From positions 1 through 63,492 of the forward strand of contig JAOUIA010000014.1 of assembly GCA_029884335.1 (NCBI GenBank): a DNA stretch of 63,492 bases. The letters are read 5' to 3'. The translations under genes and the position numbers were made by a program. This document shows, piece after piece, positions 18,521 through 26,029 of this stretch; the first letter of the stretch is position 1; each line of letters begins with the position of its first letter. The notes below the pieces were generated by a model. The model searched no databases, was not told the origin of the DNA, and worked only from the letters and a program-made list of their open reading frames with translations. Source of the stretch: Betaproteobacteria bacterium (GTDB lineage Bacteria > Pseudomonadota > Gammaproteobacteria > Burkholderiales > Casimicrobiaceae).

Positions 18521-18670
18521 CCGATGCAAAAGGCGTTCGCACGGGAGGCGAGGACACGAGGCGTTGGAGTCGCGCCTCTTGCATCGGGTCGAAGTCAGGG
18601 CGGGCGCCTAGGGGCGGCCCGTCGGCGCCCGCCGGCAACGGCACGCAACAACACGCGTCATGCAACGCCT
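18521..18670 (-). repeat. 150-bp three-hairpin dispersed repeat, copy A
   Basis: About 84% identical, without gaps, to 46487-46636 by hand count. Hairpins: GATGCAAAAGGCG with CGCCTCTTGCATC; GGCGGGCGCC with GGCGCCCGCC (the intervening block is identical in both copies); and GCACG with CATGC. Changes relative to copy B give A-C mismatches on the plus strand but G-U pairs on the minus strand, so a minus-strand RNA is suggested. It lies between dtd and the adaptor gene, both minus. The rest of that gap (18671-18743) shows nothing recognisable. Confidence 0.8.
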
Positions 18671-18743
18671 GGGTGCCCGCTGCGCCGTCTTCCACGACCT
18701 TTCAGTGCCGGGGCTGCTCCGTAACAAGGTCCGGGTTAGACGA

Positions 18744-19196
18744 CTACTCCCGGGCTCTCGAGTCGAGCCAGATCGTGACCGGGCCGTCGTTGACCAGCGC
18801 CACCTGCATCATCGCGCCGAACACGCCCGTGGCCACCGGCCTGCTCGCCGCCATCGCCAGTTCCGCCACGAAAGCCTCGAACAACGGCCGCGCGACCTCG
18901 GGCGGCGCCGCGCCCGACCACGACGGCCGGTTGCCCTTCCTGGTCGAGGCGAACAGCGTGAACTGCGACACGACGAGCAGGCCGCCGGCCACGTCGAGGA
19001 CCGAGCGGTTCATCACGCCTGCGTCGTCGTCGAAGATGCGCATCTGGACGACCTTGCGCGCGGTCCACGCCCTGTCCTCGGCCGTGTCGTCGGCGGCCAC
19101 GCCGGCGAGCACGACGAGGCCCGGCCCGATCGCGCCTGTCACGCGGCCCTCGGCCGTGACGCTCGCCTCGCGCACCCGCTGCACCAGCGCGCGCAT
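18744..19196 (-). CDS. dtd: D-aminoacyl-tRNA deacylase
   Basis: 150 aa, the usual Dtd length. It hydrolyses D-amino acids (and glycine from tRNA-Ala) mischarged on tRNA. The SQFTLFA motif and the cross-subunit Gly-cisPro motif in [10 protein letters not shown] define the active site. Its start overlaps the stop of the upstream DUF4124 gene, so the pair forms an operon. Confidence 0.97.
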   Translation of the reverse strand: MRALVQRVREASVTAEGRVTGAIGPGLVVLAGVAADDTAEDRAWTARKVVQMRIFDDDAGVMNRSVLDVAGGLLVVSQFTLFASTRKGNRPSWSGAAPPEVARPLFEAFVAELAMAASRPVATGVFGAMMQVALVNDGPVTIWLDSRARE

Positions 19197-19729
19197 CAGC
19201 GCACCACGCGCCGCTCGACGGCGACCACCGCGCCGTCCTCGAAACGGACCAGCGTGATCGTCTGCGGGTCGTCCGGGGCAGGGAGGTAGGTCCAGCGCGC
19301 CTTGCGACCGGCTTTCGGCGAAGCGAAGTCGGGTGTGCCCAGCCGGGCCAGCACTTCGCCTTCGGTCATGCCTTCGCGGACGTGCCGGCGCAGCGCGGGA
19401 TCGCCGGCGATGCGCGACTCCGCCCGGCGCGGCCTGGGCGAGGGTGCCTCGGCGCGCCGCGGCTTCGCCTTCGGTTCGGCTGGGCGCGCCGGCAGTTCCA
19501 GCGGCACGATCGACAACGGCGGAGGGTCGGCGGCGAGGTCCTTCTGCTGCCGCCCGGCGTCGCAGGGCCTGTCCTGGTACACGGGGGCCGCGCCGGGGAC
19601 CGCGCAGCGCCAGACGCCCGGCGCGGCCGCCACGCCGGCGGCGCAGGCGAGGAGCAGGGGCGCAGCGAGCGGGACCAGGCGGGTTCCGTTGCGGGCGGGC
19701 ACGGGATGCGCGGCGGTTGGCGTTAGCAT
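19196..19729 (-). CDS. Secreted DUF4124-like protein with SmpA/OmlA-like tail
   Basis: 177 aa. A signal peptide ends near GVAAAP (about residue 36), followed by a DUF4124-like strand motif ([18 protein letters not shown]). A basic Pro/Ala linker comes next, then a C-terminal segment with [18 protein letters not shown], the pattern of BamE/SmpA-type domains. It is therefore a periplasmic or envelope protein of unknown role. It overlaps dtd and is divergent from the aminotransferase. A CGTTAACG palindrome (19741-19748) lies within a larger GCGTTA/TAACGC pair in the shared promoter region. Confidence 0.8.
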   Translation of the reverse strand: MLTPTAAHPVPARNGTRLVPLAAPLLLACAAGVAAAPGVWRCAVPGAAPVYQDRPCDAGRQQKDLAADPPPLSIVPLELPARPAEPKAKPRRAEAPSPRPRRAESRIAGDPALRRHVREGMTEGEVLARLGTPDFASPKAGRKARWTYLPAPDDPQTITLVRFEDGAVVAVERRVVR

Positions 19730-19780
19730 GCGAGTGCGTACGTTAACGCATCGCGCCCGCCGTCCCGCATCGGCCATTCG

Positions 19781-20953
19781 ATGGACTCCCGCCTCGCCAC
19801 CGCCGCACGCGTCGCCGGCATCGCGCCGTTCCACGTGATGGAGGTGCAGACCGCCGCGCGCGCGCTCGAGGCCGCCGGCCGGTCGGTGGTGCACATGGAG
19901 ATCGGCGAGCCCGACTTCCCGACGCCGCCCGCCGTGCTGGAGGCCGCGCGCGCGGCGTTGGCCGGCGGCGGGATCTACTACACCTCGGCGCTCGGCCTGC
20001 CGGAGCTGCGTCGCGCCATCGCGCGGCACTACGGCGAGCGCTACGGCGCCGACGTCGACCCCGAGCGCGTGATCGTCACCGCAGGCTCGTCGGCCGCGCT
20101 GCTGCTGGTGATGGCCCTGCTGGTCGACCGCGACGACGAGATCCTGCTGGCCGACCCCGGCTACCCGTGCAACCGCCACTTCGTGCGCGTGCTGGAAGGC
20201 GCTCCGGTCGGCATTCCGGTCGGGCCGGAGCGCGGCTACCAGCTGTCGGCCGACCTCGTCGACGCGCGCTGGAGCGCGCGCACGCGCGGCGTGCTGATCG
20301 CCTCGCCGTCGAATCCGACCGGCACGATGGTGGCGCCGGGCGCGATGCGGGACATCGCTCGCGCCGTCGCGGCGCGCGGCGGGCAGCTGGTCGTCGACGA
20401 GATCTACCTCGGCCTCGCCTACGAGGGCGAGCCGCGCTCGGTGCTCTCGTTCGCCGACGACGCCTTCGTCGTGTCGAGCTTCTCCAAGTACTTCAACATG
20501 ACCGGCTGGCGGTTGGGGTGGATCGTCGCGCCGCGGCGGCACGTGCGCGACCTCGAGAAGCTCGCGCAGAACCTCTACATCTCGCCGGCCACCGTCTCGC
20601 AACGCGCCGCGCTCGCCTGCTTCCGCCCGGACACGCTCGCGCTGCTCGAGGAGCGGCGGCGCGCGTTCCGCGAGCGGCGCGACTTCCTCGTGCCGGCACT
20701 GCGCGAGCTGGGCTTCGGCGTGCCGGTCATGCCGGGCGGCGGGTTCTTCGTCTACGCCGACTGCTCGCGCTTCTCGCGCGACAGCCTCGCTTTCTGCCGC
20801 GACGTGCTCGAGCGGACCGGCGTGGCGATCACGCCGGGCGTGGACTTCGGCGAGCACCGCGCGGCGGAGCACGTGCGCTTCTCCTACACGATAGCGCTGG
20901 ACAAGCTGCGCGAGGGTGTGGCGCGCCTGCGCGGCGCGCTCGTTCCCGCGTGA
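19781..20953 (+). CDS. PLP-dependent class I/II aminotransferase
   Basis: 390 aa fold-type I aminotransferase. It shows EIGEPDFPTPP and GIYYTSALGLPELR near the N-terminus, SPSNPTGT, and the PLP lysine in SFSKYFNMTGWRLGW. It probably uses aspartate, alanine or an aromatic amino acid as donor; specificity cannot be read. Its stop overlaps the start of the aminopeptidase gene (GTGA), which suggests coupled amino-acid salvage. Confidence 0.9.
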   Translation: MDSRLATAARVAGIAPFHVMEVQTAARALEAAGRSVVHMEIGEPDFPTPPAVLEAARAALAGGGIYYTSALGLPELRRAIARHYGERYGADVDPERVIVTAGSSAALLLVMALLVDRDDEILLADPGYPCNRHFVRVLEGAPVGIPVGPERGYQLSADLVDARWSARTRGVLIASPSNPTGTMVAPGAMRDIARAVAARGGQLVVDEIYLGLAYEGEPRSVLSFADDAFVVSSFSKYFNMTGWRLGWIVAPRRHVRDLEKLAQNLYISPATVSQRAALACFRPDTLALLEERRRAFRERRDFLVPALRELGFGVPVMPGGGFFVYADCSRFSRDSLAFCRDVLERTGVAITPGVDFGEHRAAEHVRFSYTIALDKLREGVARLRGALVPA

Positions 20954-22023
20954 GGCGGGCGCTGCGCAACGCCCTGCTCGCGCCGGTCGTCGCGGCGCTG
21001 GGCGGTTGCGGGGCGCTCGACTACTACTGGCAGGGAGCCGCCGGGCAGTTCGGCCTGCTCGCCGGCGCGCGGCCGGTCGACGAGGTGATGTCGACGACCG
21101 CCGACGCGAAGCTCGCCGAGCGCCTCGCGCTCGCCCGGGAAATCCGCGCGTTCGCCAGCCGCGAGCTCGCGCTGCCCGACAACGCGAGCTACACGCGCTA
21201 CGCCGACCTCGGCCGGCCGTTCGTGGCGTGGAACGTCTTCGCGGCGCCGGCGCTCTCGCTCGAGCCGCGGAAGTGGTGCTTCCCGGTCGCGGGCTGCGTC
21301 AACTACCGCGGCTACTTCAGCGAGGCGGACGCGAAGGCGGAGGCGGCGCGGCTCGCCGCAGCGGGCGACGACGTCCACGTCGCCGGCGTGCCCGCGTACT
21401 CCACGCTCGGCTGGTTCGACGACCCGCTGCTCTCGTCGTTCGTGCGCTACCCCGACACGGCGCTCGCGCGGCTCGTCTTCCACGAGCTCGCGCACCAAGT
21501 CGCCTACGTGCGCGACGACACCACCTTCAACGAGAGCTTCGCCGCCGCCGTCGAGGAGGCGGGGGTCGCGCGCTGGATCGCCGCGCGCGCCGGCACCGAC
21601 GCGCACGCGCGGCTCGCCGCCGAGCAGGCGCGCGCCGATCGCCTGCGCGGCGTGTTCGTGCAACTGGTGCGCGATGCGCGGGCGGAACTCGCCGCCGTCT
21701 ACGCGAGCGACGCTCCCGAGGCGGTCAAGCAGGCGCGCAAGGCCGCGGCATTCGCGTCGATGCGCGCGGCGTACGAAGCCGCCAGGGCGGGCGAGGCGGG
21801 GCTCGCGGGCTACGAGCGCTGGTTTGCCGGTCACGATGGCCGCGGGCCGAACAATGCGAGCCTCGCGTCGGTCGCGCTCTACGACGAGAAGGCGCCGGCG
21901 TTCCGCGCGCTGCTTGCGCGTTACGGCGGCGACCTGCCGCGGTTCTACGCCGAGGTGCGCTATCTGGCGAAGCGCCCCAAAGCCGAGCGCGACGCAATCC
22001 TCGGGGGCACGATGCCGCAATAG
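20950..22023 (+). CDS. Lipoprotein zinc aminopeptidase (COG4324-like)
   Basis: 357 aa, starting at GTG 20950 and overlapping the previous stop by 4 bases. A short hydrophobic leader ends in the lipobox LGGC (Cys about residue 18), so the protein is membrane-anchored in the envelope. The zinc motif HELAH is near residue 178, followed by a NESFA segment with a likely third ligand. These features fit the predicted-aminopeptidase family COG4324. The biological substrate is unknown. Confidence 0.85.
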   Translation: MRRALRNALLAPVVAALGGCGALDYYWQGAAGQFGLLAGARPVDEVMSTTADAKLAERLALAREIRAFASRELALPDNASYTRYADLGRPFVAWNVFAAPALSLEPRKWCFPVAGCVNYRGYFSEADAKAEAARLAAAGDDVHVAGVPAYSTLGWFDDPLLSSFVRYPDTALARLVFHELAHQVAYVRDDTTFNESFAAAVEEAGVARWIAARAGTDAHARLAAEQARADRLRGVFVQLVRDARAELAAVYASDAPEAVKQARKAAAFASMRAAYEAARAGEAGLAGYERWFAGHDGRGPNNASLASVALYDEKAPAFRALLARYGGDLPRFYAEVRYLAKRPKAERDAILGGTMPQ

Positions 22024-22099
22024 CCCTGTTCCTCGCGAGGGCGAAGGCGCGTGGCGACTGCGCTACGATGGCCGCCGGGCCACACGAGCAGGGGGCGGC

Positions 22100-22624
22100 A
22101 TGGCGCGCCGTACCGCAGCAGCCGCGGAGATGACCGGACGCCTCGAGCGGCACGTCCCCGGCGTCGCCTACGGGGTGCTCGACGAGCTGACCGGCTACGC
22201 GATCCGCCGCGCACAGCTCGCCTCGCTGGTCGTGTTCGAGCGCGTCGTCGGGGGCACGAAGTTCACCCCGCAGCGCTTCAGCTCGCTGGTGATCGTCGAG
22301 CAGAATCCCGGACTGACGCAGACCCGGCTCGCGGAGATCCTCGGCATCGCGCGTTCGGGCGTCATGCTGCTGATCGACTTCCACGAGGCCGAGGGCTTCG
22401 TCGCGCGGGTGCCTTCGGCGACCGACGCCCGGGCCTACGGCCTGCGCATCACGCCCGCGGGCCGCCGCCGCCTGGCCGAGGTGAAGCAGCTGGTCTTGGA
22501 AGCGGACCGGCAGGTCGCTGCCTGCCTCACGGCGGCGGAGCGCCGCAAGCTCGCCGCGCTGCTGGAGAAGGTCGGCGAGCCGCCGGCGCGGCCGGCACGC
22601 CGGGGGCGGAGCGCCCCGGGCTAG
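22100..22624 (+). CDS. MarR-family transcriptional regulator
   Basis: 174 aa winged-helix regulator starting at ATG 22100 behind GGGGGCGG. It shows QNPGLTQTRLAEILGIARSGVMLLIDFHEAEGFVAR (recognition helices, split here across about 75-112) and wing residues SATDARAYGLRITPAGR. The C-terminal tail is basic. Its ligand and targets are unknown. The hairpin that ends its transcript lies inside the rpsF promoter. Confidence 0.88.
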   Translation: MARRTAAAAEMTGRLERHVPGVAYGVLDELTGYAIRRAQLASLVVFERVVGGTKFTPQRFSSLVIVEQNPGLTQTRLAEILGIARSGVMLLIDFHEAEGFVARVPSATDARAYGLRITPAGRRRLAEVKQLVLEADRQVAACLTAAERRKLAALLEKVGEPPARPARRGRSAPG

Positions 22625-22630
22625 CCCGCC

Positions 22631-22660
22631 TTGCCCGACCGGGGCCGGTCGGGCTACAAT
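22631..22660 (+). promoter_or_regulatory. rpsF operon promoter with terminator hairpin in its spacer
   Basis: A -35-like TTGCCC (22631-22636) and -10 TACAAT (22655-22660) are separated by 18 bases. The same stretch holds GCCCGACC (22633-22640) and GGTCGGGC (22647-22654), an 8-bp perfect stem that starts 8 bases after the MarR stop. One segment may therefore terminate the MarR transcript and promote the ribosomal operon. Confidence 0.6.
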
Positions 22661-22782
22661 GTTGGGCTTCCTTGCCACACCCGGAAGGTACGGGGTGGCC
22701 GTCGGCGCGGCCGGGAGCGAGCTTCCGGCACGGTTCCCGCGAGGGGAACGATGCGCCCAATCGTCCGTAAGGAGAGTCTGTC
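22661..22782 (+). promoter_or_regulatory. Structured rpsF leader, candidate S6:S18 autoregulatory site
   Basis: A 122-base leader precedes rpsF. GCCACACCC (about 22674) can pair with GGGGTGGC (about 22696) around a GGAAGGTAC loop. Leaders of rpsF operons in many bacteria bind the S6:S18 complex for feedback control. The match here is by position and fold only; I could not test it against the known consensus. Confidence 0.35.
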
Positions 22783-23196
22783 TTGCGACACTACGAGATC
22801 GTCTTCATCGTCCACCCGGACCAGAGCGAGCAGGTCCCGGGGATGGTCGATCGCTACAAGGCCACGGTGACCAGCCGCGGCGGCCGGGTGCACCGGCTGG
22901 AGGACTGGGGGCGGCGCCAGCTCGCCTATCCGATCCAGAAGATGCACAAGGCGCACTACGTCATGATGAACGTCGAGATCGACCAGGAGACCCTGACCGA
23001 GCTCGAGCACGCGTTCAAGTTCAACGACGCGGTGCTGCGCCACCTCATCGTCGCCAAGCGCGTGGCGGAAGTCGCCCCGTCGCCGATGATGAAGGAGGAG
23101 AAGGCCCGCAGCCTGTCCGACCGCGGCGAGCGCGGCGAGCGCAAGGAGAGCGCGCCCGTGGCGCCGGCCGAGGGCCAGGCGCCGGCGGCGGCCTAG
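22783..23196 (+). CDS. rpsF: 30S ribosomal protein S6
   Basis: 137 aa. It starts at TTG 22783 behind AAGGAGAG and reads [18 protein letters not shown], the S6 N-terminus. The core fills residues 1-100 and an acidic/Ala-rich tail follows, as in other proteobacteria. S6 pairs with S18 in the platform of the small subunit; rpsR is two genes downstream. Confidence 0.98.
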   Translation: MRHYEIVFIVHPDQSEQVPGMVDRYKATVTSRGGRVHRLEDWGRRQLAYPIQKMHKAHYVMMNVEIDQETLTELEHAFKFNDAVLRHLIVAKRVAEVAPSPMMKEEKARSLSDRGERGERKESAPVAPAEGQAPAAA

Positions 23197-23217
23197 GCGA
23201 ACGCCGGGCGCTCCGCC

Positions 23218-23562
23218 GTGCCCCCCGCCGGGCAAGGCTCCGCCAACCGGTTGACGCTCGACGCCACGATCGCGCATCGCGACGACCTGCGCTACACGCC
23301 CGCCGGGGTCCCGGCGCTGTCGCTGACGCTGCAGCACGCGTCGGAGCAGCCGGAGGCCGGGGGGCGACGCAAGGTCGACTGCGAGATCGCCGCCGTGGCG
23401 TTCGGGGACACCGCGCGGGGCCTGGCCGGGCTGCCGGAGGGTTCGGCGATCCGCTGCGCGGGCTTCGTCGCGCGGCGCTGGCGCACCGGAACCACGCTCG
23501 CCCTGCACATCGACCGCTTCGAGCCGCTGGACGCGCGAACGAACGAACGCATCGACCACTGA
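23218..23562 (+). CDS. priB: Primosomal replication protein N (PriB)
   Basis: 114 aa OB-fold single-strand DNA-binding protein for replication restart, starting at GTG 23218. The [25 protein letters not shown] segment (split over about residues 8-32) and the [11 protein letters not shown] ending are typical. Its place between rpsF and rpsR is conserved in beta- and gammaproteobacteria and helps to place the organism. Confidence 0.95.
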   Translation: MPPAGQGSANRLTLDATIAHRDDLRYTPAGVPALSLTLQHASEQPEAGGRRKVDCEIAAVAFGDTARGLAGLPEGSAIRCAGFVARRWRTGTTLALHIDRFEPLDARTNERIDH

Positions 23563-23578
23563 GAACGAGGAAGACACC

Positions 23579-23860
23579 ATGCCCCGCCCGATGGGAAAAG
23601 GCAAAGGACGCAAGGACGGCAAGAAGCGCGAACGCGGCAATGCGCTGTTCAAGCGCCGCAAGTTCTGCCGCTTCACCGCCGAGAAGGTGAAGGAGATCGA
23701 CTACAAGGACGTCGACGTGCTGAAGGACTTCGTGCAGGAGAACGGCAAGATCATGCCGGCGCGCATCACCGGCACGAAGGCCCGCTACCAGCGCCAGCTC
23801 GGCACGGCGATCAAGCGCGCGCAGTTCCTCGCGCTGATCCCCTACACCGACCGCCACTAG
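23579..23860 (+). CDS. rpsR: 30S ribosomal protein S18
   Basis: 93 aa. A basic N-terminal extension is followed by the conserved [21 protein letters not shown] and [14 protein letters not shown] segments. Start ATG 23579 lies behind GAGGAAG. It binds S6 in the 30S platform. Confidence 0.98.
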   Translation: MPRPMGKGKGRKDGKKRERGNALFKRRKFCRFTAEKVKEIDYKDVDVLKDFVQENGKIMPARITGTKARYQRQLGTAIKRAQFLALIPYTDRH

Positions 23861-23870
23861 GGAGGACGCC

Positions 23871-24329
23871 GTGCAGATCATCCTCCTCGAGAAGGTCGGC
23901 AACGTCGGCAACCTCGGCGACGTGGTGAAGGTCAAGGACGGCTTCGCCCGCAACTACCTGATCCCGAAGGGCATGGCGAAGCGCGCCACGCCCGAGAACC
24001 TGAAGCTCCTCGAAGCGAAGCGCAGCGAGCTCGAAGCCGCCGCGGCGGAGAAGCTCGCCGCGGCGCAGGCGCTCGCCGGCAAGCTCGAAGGGCAGACGGT
24101 GCGGGTCGTGCAGAAGGCCGGCGTGGACGGCCGCCTGTTCGGCTCGGTGGGCACGATCGACATCGCCGAGGCGCTCGGGCGCGACGGCGTGAAGATCGAG
24201 AAGGCGCAGGTGCGCCTGCCCGCCGGCCCGCTCAAGACGGTCGGGGAACACCCGGTGACGATCGCGCTGCACAGCGACGTGCTCGCGCACGTCACCGTCA
24301 CGGTCGTCGGCGAGACCGCGCAGAGCTGA
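23871..24329 (+). CDS. rplI: 50S ribosomal protein L9
   Basis: 152 aa, starting at GTG 23871 behind GGGAGGA. The N-terminal domain [23 protein letters not shown], the long connecting helix (about 45-75) and the C-terminal RNA-binding domain are all complete. Last gene before a strong terminator. Confidence 0.98.
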   Translation: MQIILLEKVGNVGNLGDVVKVKDGFARNYLIPKGMAKRATPENLKLLEAKRSELEAAAAEKLAAAQALAGKLEGQTVRVVQKAGVDGRLFGSVGTIDIAEALGRDGVKIEKAQVRLPAGPLKTVGEHPVTIALHSDVLAHVTVTVVGETAQS

Positions 24330-24364
24330 TGCGGGGCGCGGCCCGCGCGGCCGCAGCGAGCCGG

Positions 24365-24397
24365 CGAAGGCGCCCCCCGGGGCGCCTTCGTCCTTTT
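24365..24397 (+). terminator. rplI: Strong intrinsic terminator after rplI
   Basis: Twelve-base arms CGAAGGCGCCCC (24365-24376) and GGGGCGCCTTCG (24379-24390) are followed by TCCTTTT. This is the clearest rho-independent terminator in the window and ends the rpsF-priB-rpsR-rplI operon, separating it from dnaB. Confidence 0.9.
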
Positions 24398-24426
24398 CAA
24401 CGAACGCCGCGTGCGTGGCGCGGGCG

Positions 24427-24615
24427 CTAGTGCAGTGAGTCGGTAGTTCGTTGACGCATTCCCGCCGGGTCGAGGCGCCCCGCACAATCCGGCCGCGTTC
24501 GCTTCCGGCCGCGACGCCCCTGCGCGGCGAGGTTGGGCACCTGCCGCGCAGGGGCAACAATGGCTGGGAGCGAACTGGCCGGATTGTTCAACGAACTGCC
24601 GACTCACTGCACTAG
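24427..24615 (+). repeat. 189-bp fold-back (MITE-like) element, copy 1
   Basis: The ends are 28-base inverted repeats (24427-24454 and 24588-24615, one T-G wobble), each closing with CTAG. Inside are nested pairs ACAATCCGGCC/GGCCGGATTGT and CCCCTGCGCGGC/GCCGCGCAGGGG. A second copy is at 38002-38188. It has no coding capacity and fills most of the 325-base gap between rplI and dnaB, which otherwise holds only the rplI terminator and a short dnaB leader. Its right end followed by AAT gives TAGAAT (24613-24618), a possible dnaB -10 box. Confidence 0.85.
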
Positions 24616-24654
24616 AATGACCGTTTTCGCCGCGCTTCCCTCCCGTTCCCGCCG

Positions 24655-26022
24655 ATGCCCGACGACCCGCAAGTCGATGCGCTGAAGCTGCCGCCGCACT
24701 CGATCGAGGCGGAGCAGTCCGTGCTCGGCGGCCTCATGCTCGACAACGACGCGGCCGACCGCATCGGCGACGTCCTAGGGCCCGAGGACTTCTACTCGGA
24801 CGCGCATCGCCTGGTCTACGACGCGGCGATGCGGCTGATCGCGGAGGGCCGGCCGGCCGACGTGGTCACGGTGTCCGAGGCGCTCGACTCGACGCGCAAG
24901 CTCGACTACGTCGGCGGGCTCGCGTACCTCGGCGCGCTGGTGGGCAACGTGCCGACCGCGGCGAACATCCGCCACTACGCGGCGATCGTGCGCGAGCGCT
25001 CGATCCTGCGCCAGCTCGCCGGCACCGCGGGCGAGATCGCCGAAGCCGCCTACCGGCCGATGGGGCGCAGCGCGCGCGAGGTGCTCGATCTCGCCGAGGC
25101 GAAGGTGCTGCACATCGCCGAGCGGGGCTCGCGCGGCCAGCAGAACTTCGCCGAGATCGGGAAGCTCCTGAGCAGCGTCGTCGAGCGCATCGAGGAGCTC
25201 TACAACCGCGACGACCCCTCCGACGTGACGGGCGTGGCGACCGGCTTCACCGACCTCGACCGCCAGACTGCGGGGCTGCAGCCGGGCGACCTCGTCATCG
25301 TCGCCGGAAGACCGAGCATGGGCAAGACGTCGCTCGCGCTCAACATCGGCGAGCACGTGGCGCTGCACGTCAAGCGCCCGGTGGCGGTGTTCTCGATGGA
25401 GATGGGCGCGAACCAGCTCGCGATGCGGATGATCGGTTCGGTCGGGCGGCTGCCCGCGCAGCACCTGCGCACCGGCCGCCTGCAGCCGGAGGACTGGGAG
25501 CGCCTCTCCGCGGCGCTCGGCCACCTCAACGACGCGCGCATCCTGATCGACGAGACGCCGGCGCTCTCGGCGATCGAGGTCCGCTCGCGCGCGCGGCGGA
25601 TGATGAAGCAGTACGGCGACCTCGGGCTGGTCATCGTCGACTACATCCAGCTGATGCAGGCGACCTCGCAGGGCGAGAACCGGGCGACGGAGATCTCCGA
25701 GATCTCGCGGTCGCTGAAGGCGCTGGCGAAGGAGCTCAAGGTCCCCGTCATGGCGCTCTCGCAGCTCAACCGCTCGCTGGAGCAGCGGCCGAACAAGCGG
25801 CCGGTGATGTCGGATCTTCGCGAGAGCGGAGCCATTGAACAGGATGCGGACGTGATCCTGTTCATCTACCGCGACGAGGTCTACAACCCGGACACGCAGG
25901 ACAAGGGCGTGGCCGAGATCATCATCGGCAAGCAGCGCAACGGCCCGATCGGCACGGTCCGCCTCACGTTCCTCGGCGAGTACACGCGCTTCGAGAACTT
26001 CGCCCAGCCCGGCAGCTACTGA
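24655..26022 (+). CDS. dnaB: Replicative DNA helicase DnaB
   Basis: 455 aa hexameric 5'-3' helicase. The N-terminal primase-interacting domain (about 10-115; PPHSIEAEQSVLGGLM) and the RecA-like domain are both present. Walker A GRPSMGKT lies near residue 220, Walker B in LVIVDYIQLM near 330, and SQLNRSLEQRPNKRP follows. No intein is visible. The leader lies next to a fold-back repeat. The glycosyltransferase gene follows 7 bases after the stop and may be read through. Confidence 0.98.
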   Translation: MPDDPQVDALKLPPHSIEAEQSVLGGLMLDNDAADRIGDVLGPEDFYSDAHRLVYDAAMRLIAEGRPADVVTVSEALDSTRKLDYVGGLAYLGALVGNVPTAANIRHYAAIVRERSILRQLAGTAGEIAEAAYRPMGRSAREVLDLAEAKVLHIAERGSRGQQNFAEIGKLLSSVVERIEELYNRDDPSDVTGVATGFTDLDRQTAGLQPGDLVIVAGRPSMGKTSLALNIGEHVALHVKRPVAVFSMEMGANQLAMRMIGSVGRLPAQHLRTGRLQPEDWERLSAALGHLNDARILIDETPALSAIEVRSRARRMMKQYGDLGLVIVDYIQLMQATSQGENRATEISEISRSLKALAKELKVPVMALSQLNRSLEQRPNKRPVMSDLRESGAIEQDADVILFIYRDEVYNPDTQDKGVAEIIIGKQRNGPIGTVRLTFLGEYTRFENFAQPGSY

Positions 26023-26029
26023 ACCCCGC

